From contig NZ_JAJFNK010000015.1 of the NCBI RefSeq assembly GCF_021739485.1, positions 1-64,000 on the forward strand: DNA of 64,000 nt, given 5' to 3'. Under the pieces are notes generated by a model. The model was not told the DNA's origin and searched no databases. It saw nothing but the letters and a program-made list of their open reading frames with translations. The translations under genes were made by a program, and so were the position numbers. Of the stretch, positions 44,753 to 53,661 are shown piece after piece. Position 1 is the stretch's first letter. The number at the start of each line of letters is the position of its first letter. This stretch comes from Alicyclobacillus tolerans (lineage in GTDB: Bacteria; Bacillota; Bacilli; Alicyclobacillales; Alicyclobacillaceae).

Positions 44753-45841
44753 CTATCTCGTTGCCGTGAGCTGACCCGATGACTGGACGGCCTTTTTGCT
44801 CCTCAGCGCGTTCGTAATCGCAGGTACAATCTGGAACAAGTCCCCAACCATCGCGTAGTTTGCGATCTTAAAAATCGGAGCGTCCGGGTCTTTGTTAATC
44901 GCCACGATGTAACCCGAGTTCTGCATCCCCACCACGTGCTGCACCGCCCCCGAAATGCCAATGGCAAAGTACAGCTTCGGGCGCACCGTTGTCCCTGTCT
45001 GCCCCACTTGGTGGTCGTGGCTTATCCAACCGAGGTCGACGGCGGCCCGCGAAGCTCCCACGACCCCCCCAAGCTCGTCAGCCAAATCCTTGAGCATCTG
45101 GAACGCCGCAGGCCCGCCTAGCCCTCTTCCGCCTGCGACGATGACTTCCGCATCTTCCAGGTTGACCCTGTCCGTGGTTTCCAGGAACTCCAGCACTTCC
45201 GTCGCGATCTCTTCGGCATGCAAGGCCGGAGCCACCCGCACGATTTCCCCTTGCCGAGACTCGTCGCGAGGCAGGGCTTCGAACACGCCCGCTCTGGCTG
45301 TAGCCATCTGCGGCTTAAACTGCTTGCACAAAATGGTCGCCAGCATCTTCTCTGAAAACGCCGGCCGGCTCGCCAGGAGCAGCCGTTCTTCGTCGACGTC
45401 GAGCTGTGTCGAGTCCGCCGTCAGACCCGTGGGAAGGTGGGTCGCAATCGCCCCAGCCAAATCCCTCCCGGTATACGTCGCGCCCATCAACACGATTTCC
45501 GGCCTGAATTCGCGAATCACGTGCAAACACACGCGGCTGTAGGGGCGGGTGCGATAGTCCTTGAGTTCCGGCGAATCGCACAAAAACACCTTCTGCGCCC
45601 CGTGGTAAATGGCTTCATCCGCCAAATGGGCGACGTCGTACCCAATGACCAACGCCATTAACGGCGCCTCCAGCTTTGCCGCCAGGCGGCTCGCTTCACC
45701 CAGCAACTGCCACGACACGGCTTTTGCCGTCCCAGCCCGCTGCTCCACCACCACTAAGACGCCTCGGTACATCGACCAGTCGACGTCTCCTTCAGGCTGC
45801 AGACCAATCATCGGTTTGCGTTTTTTGTCCTTATCCGGCAT
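44753..45841 (-). CDS. fixB: Electron transfer flavoprotein alpha subunit FixB
   Basis: A 362-residue ETF alpha-type subunit. The C-terminal FAD-binding domain has VIVAGGRGLGGPAAFQML, GASRAAVDLGWISHDHQVGQTG and AIGISGAVQHVVGMQNSGYIV. The N-terminal domain carries the usual alpha/beta ETF fold. It pairs with FixA (16 bp upstream) and, with FixC and FixX, is predicted to couple NADH oxidation to quinone and ferredoxin reduction. Confidence 0.93.
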   Translation of the reverse strand: MPDKDKKRKPMIGLQPEGDVDWSMYRGVLVVVEQRAGTAKAVSWQLLGEASRLAAKLEAPLMALVIGYDVAHLADEAIYHGAQKVFLCDSPELKDYRTRPYSRVCLHVIREFRPEIVLMGATYTGRDLAGAIATHLPTGLTADSTQLDVDEERLLLASRPAFSEKMLATILCKQFKPQMATARAGVFEALPRDESRQGEIVRVAPALHAEEIATEVLEFLETTDRVNLEDAEVIVAGGRGLGGPAAFQMLKDLADELGGVVGASRAAVDLGWISHDHQVGQTGTTVRPKLYFAIGISGAVQHVVGMQNSGYIVAINKDPDAPIFKIANYAMVGDLFQIVPAITNALRSKKAVQSSGQLTATR

Positions 45842-45856
45842 CCCTGAAGCCTCCTT

Positions 45857-46690
45857 TTAAGCCCAGTTCAATTTTTGCACGAGGTCCGTCGAATACAGAC
45901 GCGTCCACAGTTCCTGCGCTCCCGCTCCCGGGTCCTCTGCAGGAATCACCTCTGTGTTGACCTGCCGCGGCTCAGGAACCCAGGTCTTTGATACGATGGT
46001 CGGGGACCCGCGCAAGCCAATTTTCGAGCGATCGATTTCCGGAAAGTCGTTGGTCGTCCACACGATGGGTTTGTACCTCGCTGCCCGCAGGACCCCAGGC
46101 AAGCTCGCGCGCCTGGGCTCGTTGAGCTCGGCTAAAGCCGTAATCAAAACCGGCAGCTTGGCTCGAACCCGCTCGACCCCGTCTTCGAGGTGGCGATGAA
46201 CCGTCACTTCGCGGTTTTCGATATCCAAATATTCCAATTTTTCAACATACGTCAATTGGTCCAAATCCAACCGGCAGGCGACCCCAGGTCCCACCTGTCC
46301 GGTGTCCCCATCGAGCGTTTGCTTTCCGCAAAAGATCAGGTCGACCGGGCCCCAGGTATCCTCCACCTTTTGAACGGTCAACGCCACCACGTAGGAAGTC
46401 GCCAGGGTGTCCGCGCCCGCAAACGCCCGGTCGCTGACTAAAACCCCTTCGTCGGCTCCCATGGAGATACACTGCTTCAGAGCCTTTTCCGCCGAAGGAG
46501 GTCCCATCGTCACCACAGTAACGCGAGCCCCAAACTGGTCCTTAATCTTCAGAGCCTCCTCGAGGCCGTGTAAATCGAAGTAGTTCACGATTGCTGGCAC
46601 TCCTTGACGAATCAGTGTATTCGTCTTCGGATCGATGCGAATTTCCCGGCTGTCCGGCACTTGTTTGATGCAAACGACAACGTGCAGCAA
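45857..46690 (-). CDS. fixA: Electron transfer flavoprotein beta subunit FixA
   Basis: A 277-residue ETF beta-type subunit. Typical blocks are VVCIKQVPDSREIRIDPKTN, HGLEEALKIKDQFGARVTVV and DLIFCGKQTLDGDTGQVGPG. In bifurcating FixAB the beta subunit binds a second FAD and accepts electrons from NADH. The start is TTG, 8 nt after AAAGGAGG. It is the first gene of fixABCX. No nitrogenase genes are in the window, so the module probably serves low-potential electron supply in general metabolism. Confidence 0.93.
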   Translation of the reverse strand: MLHVVVCIKQVPDSREIRIDPKTNTLIRQGVPAIVNYFDLHGLEEALKIKDQFGARVTVVTMGPPSAEKALKQCISMGADEGVLVSDRAFAGADTLATSYVVALTVQKVEDTWGPVDLIFCGKQTLDGDTGQVGPGVACRLDLDQLTYVEKLEYLDIENREVTVHRHLEDGVERVRAKLPVLITALAELNEPRRASLPGVLRAARYKPIVWTTNDFPEIDRSKIGLRGSPTIVSKTWVPEPRQVNTEVIPAEDPGAGAQELWTRLYSTDLVQKLNWA

Positions 46691-46719
46691 ACCGAACCCC
46701 TCCTTTCCGTCACATCAAA

Positions 46720-46780
46720 TTTCAAAAGACACATCTCGACATCCACGTCCACGTCCACATCCAGTTTCAAGTGACACATC
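46720..46780 (-). repeat. Direct repeat in the fixA leader
   Basis: Two 16-bp near-identical copies (TTTCAAAAGACACATC at 46720-46735 and TTTCAAGTGACACATC at 46765-46780, 14 of 16 matching), 45 bp apart. Between them is a short run of TCCACG/TCCACA hexamers. Both lie between the fixA promoter and start. Confidence 0.5.
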
Positions 46781-46871
46781 GCTCACAAAGTGATGAATGA
46801 ATAAACAAAAGTGGTGAAAGAAATAACATGAATTCGGAATGGTGGGTGTGCGCTCGCCTCCTCTACCATTA

Positions 46872-46900
46872 GTTATACTATTTTGAATTTTATGTGACCA
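46872..46900 (-). promoter_or_regulatory. Possible promoter of fixABCX
   Basis: TGGTCA (4 of 6), a 17-bp spacer, then TATAAC (5 of 6) on the minus strand, about 180 bp upstream of the fixA start. The 46901-47052 stretch toward the divergent aminotransferase gene shows no gene and no clear promoter. Confidence 0.45.
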
Positions 46901-47052
46901 CACTTATTTGAATTTTTTTTCACAATCTTAGGCTGCCTTTCTTGCGACACTCCCTTAATTTGTCGGAATGCTCCGCTTTAAGGACTGGAAAATTCCTCAC
47001 GGTTAAGGGATGATAGTGTTCAGAGGTGGACAATTCTAGAGGAGGAAGCTCG

Positions 47053-48219
47053 ATGCCAAACAAGGAAATGCTCTTAATCCCTGGCCCCACTCCCGTTGCG
47101 GATGAAATATACGATGCATTGGCGAGCGAAACCTGGGCACACACCGACCCGCGCTTTGGCGCGATCTTCAAAAACAGTCTGGAACTTACGAAATCCATGT
47201 TCCACACCGACGGTGAAGTGTACGTGTTCGCCGGTTCCGGCACGCTGGCGATGGAAATGGCCATTGTCAATCTCATTGCGCCAGGCGAGAAGCTGCTCGT
47301 TTTGAGTCACGGGTACTTCGGCGATCGGTTTATTAACCTCAGCCGGGCCTACGGCATCGAGGTGGAAACCATTCAGGCTCCGTGGGGCCAGCAAGTCGAT
47401 CCAGACCTGGTCCGGCAGACCCTGGCAAACGGTGGGTTTAAAGCCGTCACGGTGACCCATGTCGATACTTCGACCGGGGTCATGGCCGATCTCGACGTTC
47501 TCGTCCCCCTCGTGAAACAATCCGGCGCTCTGTTTATCTTAGACGGCGTATGTGCATCTGCCGCACTGGAAGAAGACATGAGTAAATCCTACTCCAAACC
47601 GGAGTACACCATCGACGTGGTGCTGACCGCTTCCCAAAAGGCCATCGGAGTTCCCCCTGGACTTGGCATCGTCGCGTTTAGTCAGAGGGCGCTCGAGGTA
47701 CGCCAGTCCCGCGATAAAGTGCCTGCCTACTTTCTCGACATCCAAAACTGGAAACCGATTATGGACGACCCTGGCAAGTACTTCGCCACACCGCCTGTCA
47801 ACATGATCTACGCCTTCAACCAAGGCATGCAAATGGTCACTAAAGAAGGCTTCCCTGCACGCTACCGGCGCCACGCAGCGCTTGGCAAAGCGGTTCGCAG
47901 CGCACTGGCCGTCTACGGGATGAAACCGTTGGCCGTGGACCAAGCCGCCGCTCCGACGCTCAGCTGTATTCTGTATCCGGAAGGCGTCGACGATGCCAGC
48001 TTCCGCAAATCCCTGGCAGCTAAGGGCATTATCGTATCGGGAGCACTGGCTCACTTGGCAGGAAAAGCATTTCGCATCGGACATATGGGTAACGTAACGG
48101 AGGACATGTTTGCCAAGGCGATTGGCCTCATTGGCGAAACCCTTCGGGAACTCGGGCACAAGGCGGATTCAGACGCCGCCGTGCAAGCGTTCCGCGATGT
48201 CTATACTACGAACCTGTAA
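47053..48219 (+). CDS. PLP aminotransferase, class V (alanine/serine-glyoxylate type)
   Basis: A 388-residue fold-type I aminotransferase of the alanine-glyoxylate/serine-pyruvate group. It starts NKEMLLIPGPTPVADEIYDA, has VFAGSGTLAMEMAIVNL, THVDTSTGVMADLD and the PLP lysine in LTASQKAIGVPPGLGIVAFS. The substrate may be alanine, serine or ureidoglycine (PucG) with glyoxylate as acceptor; this cannot be resolved here. ATG 47053 follows AGAGGAGG at 7 nt. It is divergent from fixABCX and is followed by the ktr genes. Confidence 0.9.
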   Translation: MPNKEMLLIPGPTPVADEIYDALASETWAHTDPRFGAIFKNSLELTKSMFHTDGEVYVFAGSGTLAMEMAIVNLIAPGEKLLVLSHGYFGDRFINLSRAYGIEVETIQAPWGQQVDPDLVRQTLANGGFKAVTVTHVDTSTGVMADLDVLVPLVKQSGALFILDGVCASAALEEDMSKSYSKPEYTIDVVLTASQKAIGVPPGLGIVAFSQRALEVRQSRDKVPAYFLDIQNWKPIMDDPGKYFATPPVNMIYAFNQGMQMVTKEGFPARYRRHAALGKAVRSALAVYGMKPLAVDQAAAPTLSCILYPEGVDDASFRKSLAAKGIIVSGALAHLAGKAFRIGHMGNVTEDMFAKAIGLIGETLRELGHKADSDAAVQAFRDVYTTNL

Positions 48220-48245
48220 AAGGCGAGTTTCTACATTGGGTTTTC

Positions 48246-48286
48246 TCCGGTGCCGCGCCGCGCACATTCGGCGTCCAGGCACCGGA
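48246..48286 (+). terminator. Hairpin after the aminotransferase gene
   Basis: A 9-bp perfect stem (TCCGGTGCC/GGCACCGGA) 26 bp past the stop and 40 bp ahead of ktrB, without a U-tract. It may partly end transcription or lie in a shared transcript. Confidence 0.4.
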
Positions 48287-48327
48287 CAGACGCCCAGCGC
48301 GAGACAGGTCTTTGCATTGGAGGAGTT

Positions 48328-49641
48328 ATGGCTCGCTATCGATGGACACCTACGCGAAGAATCGCAGTTGGCTACGGCGTCGTTGCACTGGTTGGCGGGC
48401 TGCTGTTGATGATGCCGTTTGCTCGCAGGAACCCGGTGAACTTTACGGACGCCGTGTTTACCGCGGCCAGCGCCACATACGTCACGGGACTGAGCACAGT
48501 CAATACGGCCACGACGTGGACCCCCGCCGGGCAGGCGGTCATCGGTTTGCTCATCCAAATTGGCGGAGCGGGCATCACCCTCGTAACGACTCTGGTTTAC
48601 CTCGTGCTCGGCCGAAGAATCCCGTTAGGTGAACGCATGTTTATTGCAGAAGACAAGAACATGCACCTCAAAGGCATCGTGCGCCTCATCAAAACCATTC
48701 TGTACTTCAGTCTGTCCATCGAAGGCGCAGCTGCTTTGGTCTTGGCGTTGTACTTTCACTTCCGCTACGGCTACATGTGGCACCGCGCCGTTGGGTTTGC
48801 GGTGTTTCACTCCGTCTCTTCGTTCAACAACGCCGGTTTTGACTTGTGGGGCACTTCGCTGGAAGGTTTTAAGGGCGATCCGCTCATCCTGCTGATCACC
48901 AGTGCCCTCATTATTCTGGGAGGACTGGGTTTCATCGTCCTCGCGGAACTGTACTCGTATCCCCGGCAACGCTCGCTGTCGCTGCACACGCGGGTTGTTC
49001 TACAGGTAACCGCCGTGCTTTTGGTGACAGGCACCCTGCTTACGCTGCTGTTTGAAGCTCAAGCGTCCATGATGGGCTTGGGCTGGCCAGATAAGGTGTT
49101 AAACGCTTGGTTTACGTCGGCGTCTTTGCGCACGGCAGGCTTTGACTCCGTCTCCATTGGCTACATGCGGGATGTCACGTGGTTCGTGTTTGCCATATTA
49201 ATGTTCATTGGCGCCTCTCCGAGTTCGACAGGGGGCGGTATCAAAACCACGACATTCTACGTCATGATTAAGACGGCATTGGCCACGATTCGCGGCCGAT
49301 CCGAGATTGTGGCCGGAGAGCGAACCATCCCCCTTGACATCTCCCAGAAGTCTATGGTCATCTTTATGTTGTCCACAGGTGTCGTCATGACGGGCACTCT
49401 GATTGGGGCGATTTTTGAACCGCAGATTTCGTTCATTCGCATCATTTTCGAAGAAGTGTCTGCCTTTGGCACCGTAGGGCTAACGACGGGCATTACGGGG
49501 ATCCTCGGCTCCCCCATGAAGTGGGTGCTCATTTTTACAATGTACATTGGGCGTATCGGGATCCTCACCTTCCTCGTCAGCCTGTCGCAGCGGAAACGGT
49601 CCATCGTCAGTTACGTGCAAGAGCGAATCTTGATCGGATAA
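48328..49641 (+). CDS. ktrB: Potassium uptake channel subunit KtrB
   Basis: A 437-residue membrane protein of the Trk/Ktr family with four pore-loop repeats. The selectivity-filter regions are TYVTGLSTVNTATTW, SSFNNAGFDLWG, ASLRTAGFDSVS and FGTVGLTTGITG. It forms a sodium- or potassium-coupled K+ channel with KtrA. ATG 48328 follows TTGGAGGAG; an in-frame start 78 bp upstream has no signal. KtrA follows 13 bp later. No cyclic-di-AMP riboswitch is recognisable in the 108-bp gap upstream. Confidence 0.93.
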   Translation: MARYRWTPTRRIAVGYGVVALVGGLLLMMPFARRNPVNFTDAVFTAASATYVTGLSTVNTATTWTPAGQAVIGLLIQIGGAGITLVTTLVYLVLGRRIPLGERMFIAEDKNMHLKGIVRLIKTILYFSLSIEGAAALVLALYFHFRYGYMWHRAVGFAVFHSVSSFNNAGFDLWGTSLEGFKGDPLILLITSALIILGGLGFIVLAELYSYPRQRSLSLHTRVVLQVTAVLLVTGTLLTLLFEAQASMMGLGWPDKVLNAWFTSASLRTAGFDSVSIGYMRDVTWFVFAILMFIGASPSSTGGGIKTTTFYVMIKTALATIRGRSEIVAGERTIPLDISQKSMVIFMLSTGVVMTGTLIGAIFEPQISFIRIIFEEVSAFGTVGLTTGITGILGSPMKWVLIFTMYIGRIGILTFLVSLSQRKRSIVSYVQERILIG

Positions 49642-49654
49642 GAGGGATACTGCT

Positions 49655-50320
49655 GTGGCGAAGAGGGAAAAAGTCAAAACAATTGGAATCATTGGCGCTG
49701 GCCGGTTTGGAACCGGAGCCGCGCGGGAATTGGTCCGCCTGGGCCACGAAGTCATGCTCGTCGATCGCGATCCAGAAGCCCTGCAACCGTTGGCAGACTT
49801 GTGCCACACCGCGGTCGGCAACGCGGAAAGCATTGAATTTTTGACGGAAGCTGGTTTCAAGAACGTGGATGCGGTGGTGGTGGCGATTGGCGACAATGAA
49901 ACCTCATCGAACCACGCGACCATTAACTGTAAGGACTTTGGCTTATACGTCGTCGCCAAAGCCATGCACGTGCGCCATGGCAAGATTCTGGAGAGACTCG
50001 GTGCCGATCGCGTCGTGTATCCGGAGTACGATTCCGGTATCCGGTTGGCCAGGCTTTTGACGCGATCGTCGATCCTCGAAATGATTGAGCTGTACGAAGA
50101 AGTGTTTATGATGGAACTGCAAGCCGGCGGCAACCTGCTCAACCACACCCTGGCCCAGCTCAACCTGCCCCGGAAATACGGCGTTCAGGTCGTTCTGATT
50201 GTGCGCGAGAACCGGACCGTCTTTCCAGTCAGCGCAACCGACACGATTCGCGAGGGAGACAAACTCGTTTGCATTGGCGCATCCGAATCTCTCAACCAAA
50301 TCGCCCGCCAATGCCTTTGA
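49655..50320 (+). CDS. ktrA: Potassium uptake regulatory subunit KtrA
   Basis: A 221-residue cytoplasmic ring subunit that gates KtrB. The RCK-N domain has TIGIIGAGRFGTGAARELVR (nucleotide-binding glycine motif) and VDAVVVAIGDNE. The RCK-C domain near the C-terminus (YGVQVVLIVRENRTVFPVSA) binds c-di-AMP in the family. The start is GTG. It is 13 bp behind ktrB and is followed by a long hairpin. Confidence 0.93.
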   Translation: MAKREKVKTIGIIGAGRFGTGAARELVRLGHEVMLVDRDPEALQPLADLCHTAVGNAESIEFLTEAGFKNVDAVVVAIGDNETSSNHATINCKDFGLYVVAKAMHVRHGKILERLGADRVVYPEYDSGIRLARLLTRSSILEMIELYEEVFMMELQAGGNLLNHTLAQLNLPRKYGVQVVLIVRENRTVFPVSATDTIREGDKLVCIGASESLNQIARQCL

Positions 50321-50343
50321 GAGAAACGCATTAACAGAAGTAA

Positions 50344-50397
50344 AGGCCGGAGCTGGGAGTGCCGTTTAAGCGGCCGGAGGACCGAATGCTCCGGCCT
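50344..50397 (+). terminator. Hairpin after ktrA
   Basis: A 10-bp perfect stem (AGGCCGGAGC/GCTCCGGCCT), 23 bp past the ktrA stop, with a long loop and no U-tract. It lies between ktrA and the convergent MFS gene. Confidence 0.5.
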
Positions 50398-50439
50398 CGT
50401 ACGGGCACCAGCGCACACCACTGGGGCACCTGCCCCGCA

Positions 50440-51963
50440 TTACGTCGCAACTTTCCCGTTATGGTCTGGGACGCCCCCAGGGACCCGCAACGAAGCCGCC
50501 AACCCTACGACGGCCACCACCACAACTGCCCAAAAGGCCAAATGAATGCTGTGCGCAAGCGCTGACGTCAGCTCATGCAGCTGTGAAACCGGCAACTGAC
50601 TGCGTTGAGTCGGATTGAGCAGGAGGTTTGTGACTGCCGTCGGGTCTTTCACTTGCGCGGTTCCAGTCCCCGCCCCCGTTCCTGCCCCTTGCATGCGCGC
50701 CAACTGCTTAGCCAGCGTGCCGTTTACGATGGTACCCAGCACGGCGACCCCCAGGGTGCTCCCGAGAATGCGGGCAAACATGTTCGACCCCGTCGCAATA
50801 CCGCGCTGTTTCCACGCGACGCTCGATTGAATCGAAATGATTTGCGTGTTGGACGCCAGTCCCAATCCGATTCCCGTCAAGAAGTTGAAGAACGCGATGA
50901 GCCAAGGCGACGTGTGCCCGCCGATGGTCAAATCGAGCAGAGCTCCGGCCACGCAAAACACCATTCCAACCATGTTGATGGCTCGGTAGCCAAAGCGCCA
51001 GATGAGTTTGCCAGACAGCGTAGACGCAAGCGGCCAGCCAATGGACACGGTTACAATGACTGCGCCCGCAATGAAGGCGTTGGTCCCCAGGACGCCTTGC
51101 GCAAACGTCGGGATGAACGACGACGTTCCCAGCGTGATCGCGCCCGTCAACAAGGCTCCAACATTCGCGATCGCGACCACCCTCATCTTCATCATCCCCA
51201 ACGGCAGCATCGGGTGCTCCAGTTTGGATTCCACCCATACAAACGCTCCGAAGAGCAGTGCCGACAACACCAACAGGCCAATGATTTGCCACGAGCCCCG
51301 CGACCAGCGCACACCGGCTTCCAACAACGCAAAGATCAGCGAACACACAGCCAACACCATCAAAACCGCCCCTGCGTAATCGATGCGCGCGGCGTGGTGC
51401 TCCAGCGATTCGCGCAAGAACAACGCGATCCCGATGACGGCAACTAGACCCAACGGCACGTTCAGCTCGAAGATCCACTCCCAGCCGATGGTCTGCACAA
51501 TCACACCGCCCAAAGCGGGTCCAACGACAGAAGCCAAAGCCCACATGCTGCTCAGCAGCCCTTGCACCTTCGCACGTTCGGGACCTGGGTACAAGTCTCC
51601 CACAATGGTCGTGGCAATCGGCTGCACCGCTCCAGCGCCAAGACCCTGCATGGCCCGGAACAAAATGAGCATCGTCATCGAGTGACTAAACCCGCAAAGC
51701 AGCGAGCCCAGCATAAATATTGCGGTTCCAACCGCAAACACCGGTTTGCGGCCGAACAAATCGGCCAGCCGCCCGTAAATCGGGATCGTCACAGCCTGCG
51801 TTAAGAGAAAGATCGAAAAGACCCAGGCAAACTGCGAAAATCCCCCGAGTTTTCCCACGATTGTGGGCATGGCGGTTGCGACAATCGTTCCTTCCATCGC
51901 GGACAAAAACATGGCCAGCATTAAAAACCCGGTGACAACTCCCCGGTTGGTGTTCGTATTCAA
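50440..51963 (-). CDS. DHA2-family MFS drug-efflux transporter
   Basis: A 507-residue membrane protein with 14 predicted spans (EmrB/QacA type). Motif A GRLADLFGRKPVFA and motif C-like GPALGGVIVQ are present, and the first span holds the family block SAMEGTIVATAMPTI. It likely exports organic compounds by proton exchange. The start is TTG after GGGGGGAG. A TGGTAAAAT extended -10-like element is about 20 bp upstream. Its neighbour is a P450/dehydrogenase group, so it might export their product, but this is only suggested by position. Confidence 0.88.
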   Translation of the reverse strand: MNTNTNRGVVTGFLMLAMFLSAMEGTIVATAMPTIVGKLGGFSQFAWVFSIFLLTQAVTIPIYGRLADLFGRKPVFAVGTAIFMLGSLLCGFSHSMTMLILFRAMQGLGAGAVQPIATTIVGDLYPGPERAKVQGLLSSMWALASVVGPALGGVIVQTIGWEWIFELNVPLGLVAVIGIALFLRESLEHHAARIDYAGAVLMVLAVCSLIFALLEAGVRWSRGSWQIIGLLVLSALLFGAFVWVESKLEHPMLPLGMMKMRVVAIANVGALLTGAITLGTSSFIPTFAQGVLGTNAFIAGAVIVTVSIGWPLASTLSGKLIWRFGYRAINMVGMVFCVAGALLDLTIGGHTSPWLIAFFNFLTGIGLGLASNTQIISIQSSVAWKQRGIATGSNMFARILGSTLGVAVLGTIVNGTLAKQLARMQGAGTGAGTGTAQVKDPTAVTNLLLNPTQRSQLPVSQLHELTSALAHSIHLAFWAVVVVAVVGLAASLRVPGGVPDHNGKVAT

Positions 51964-52054
51964 CCCTCTCCCCCCTCCAATTGCATTTTACCATCCACCA
52001 CCTTGGAATTTCTCCCACAGAATGAGTGATGGAATGAGTCGTGAATGGAATCGT

Positions 52055-52090
52055 GGATGTGGATAGGGATAGGGATAGGGATAGGGATGT
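52055..52090. repeat. Hexanucleotide microsatellite
   Basis: Four perfect GGATAG units (52061-52084) flanked by two GGATGT variants. It lies between the MFS and P450 genes, outside any coding region, and may be length-variable. Confidence 0.85.
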
Positions 52091-52140
52091 GAAATTGAAG
52101 GGGAGATGTGGAATTTTGAAGGGCAAAGGTGAAGGACGGT

Positions 52141-53616
52141 TTAGCTGCGAGGGGTTAGAACGACCCGCAGCCCGTCCCGGATGCGTAAAGACACCGACGG
52201 TTCCGGATGAACCGGGGTGCCAGAGGGCAATGTCCAACGGTAGCGCTGAATCAACATGGCGAGAATGAACGCAGCTTCCATCTGCGCGAACGTGTTTCCA
52301 ATGCACGTCCGGCTTCCCGCTCCAAATGGAATGTACGAAAACTGCCGCCAGGTGTGCTCAACCTCATCCGAAAAACGCTGCGGGTCAAACGTTTCCGGTT
52401 GGGGGAAGTCATGCGGGCTGCGGTGCAGGACGTACGGGCTGATAATCAAAGCGGCCCCCGCCTCAATCTCGACGTTGGCAACGCGCAAGTCCTCGACGGT
52501 TTCGCGCAAAACCGTCCATGCGGGCGGATACAGACGCATGGTTTCGCGCAAGACCTGACGGATAAAACCCAGCTTGCGCACGTCTTCAAAGGTGGGGTGA
52601 CGGCCCGCGAGAACGCGGTCCACCTCTCGAGCAGCCTCTTCCCACGCCTGGGGGTGGCGAGCCAGTTCGAACACAACCCATCCCAACAGGTTCGCGGTGG
52701 TTTCGTGTCCGCCAATGATGAAGGTGGCCAACTGGTCGCGGATCTCTTGCCTGGACAACCCCTCGCCGGACTCTGTCCGCACCGCAAACAGGTAGTCGAG
52801 CACGTTCGACGCCGTAAAAGAATGAGCTGCCGACACACTGGAAATGCTTTCAGACCCTGAAGCCTCGCTTGTCGGTCTGGACGACGACCCAGACCCAACC
52901 GCCATGCCAACTCGCTCTTGTCCTTGCTGGATGAGCTTCTCAATGACCTCGTCCAAGCTGTCTACAGCGCGGCGGTGCCTGCGGTTCATGGGCGTTGGCA
53001 GCCACAGGGGCACGGGCAGGGCGCTCATCAGCCTTTGCGCACTGAAGCGGACGCTGTCCTCCACGGCGCGGTGCAACCGAGACCGGTCCTCCCCAACGCT
53101 TGCGCCAAACAAGGTGTGGAACACGACGTCGAGGGTCAAGTCGAGAAACGCGTCCGAGATCGGAAAAAATGCGCCCACTGGCCACGAATGGATGCGTTGA
53201 TGCGTCAAACGGACAATTTCGCCAGAGGCGCTTTCGAGCATGTTTTTATGGAATGCCGGCTGCATCAGGCGTCGCTGCACGCTGTGCTCCGGGTCTTCGC
53301 TGGTCAACAATCCACGGCCCAGCGTGATTCCAAGGATCTGCGCCGAGTTCCCCTTGACGACCTTGTGCTCTTCAAGAGCCAGGACTGCCTTGATGAGTTC
53401 CGGATGATGCAGGATGTACGAAGGCTTACCGGTCACGGAAGGTATGCGCACGAGGTCAGCAAGCGGCTGTGTATCCATCAAAAAACCAATCGGATCGCGC
53501 CGAAACCGCAAATACTGGCGAAGCGGATTGCCTCCCAGGTCTGCCTGTGTCAATGTCAGGGGCACTTGGTTCTGCAGCGAAAGCTGTTTCTGTTCCGGCG
53601 CTTCTGGATGCGCCAC
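52141..53616 (-). CDS. Cytochrome P450
   Basis: A 491-residue soluble P450. The oxygen-binding helix has FIIGGHETTANLL, the K helix has ETMRLYPP (ExxR), and the heme-binding loop is FGAGSRTCIGN with the axial cysteine. Residues about 240-268 form an unusual Ser/Gly-rich insertion (SGSSSRPTSEASGSES), probably a surface loop. No fused reductase is present, so a separate redox partner is needed. The start is GTG after a G-run. It follows the dehydrogenase gene by 45 bp. Substrate unknown. Confidence 0.92.
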   Translation of the reverse strand: MAHPEAPEQKQLSLQNQVPLTLTQADLGGNPLRQYLRFRRDPIGFLMDTQPLADLVRIPSVTGKPSYILHHPELIKAVLALEEHKVVKGNSAQILGITLGRGLLTSEDPEHSVQRRLMQPAFHKNMLESASGEIVRLTHQRIHSWPVGAFFPISDAFLDLTLDVVFHTLFGASVGEDRSRLHRAVEDSVRFSAQRLMSALPVPLWLPTPMNRRHRRAVDSLDEVIEKLIQQGQERVGMAVGSGSSSRPTSEASGSESISSVSAAHSFTASNVLDYLFAVRTESGEGLSRQEIRDQLATFIIGGHETTANLLGWVVFELARHPQAWEEAAREVDRVLAGRHPTFEDVRKLGFIRQVLRETMRLYPPAWTVLRETVEDLRVANVEIEAGAALIISPYVLHRSPHDFPQPETFDPQRFSDEVEHTWRQFSYIPFGAGSRTCIGNTFAQMEAAFILAMLIQRYRWTLPSGTPVHPEPSVSLRIRDGLRVVLTPRS

Positions 53617-53661
53617 GCGGTACCCCCCCCTTTTATGCCATTTGTACGGTCCTAGAGCCCC

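Noticed and set aside
48220..48327. c-di-AMP (ydaO) riboswitch before ktrB
   Set aside because: The gap is too short and shows only a simple hairpin, without the conserved pseudo-symmetric core.
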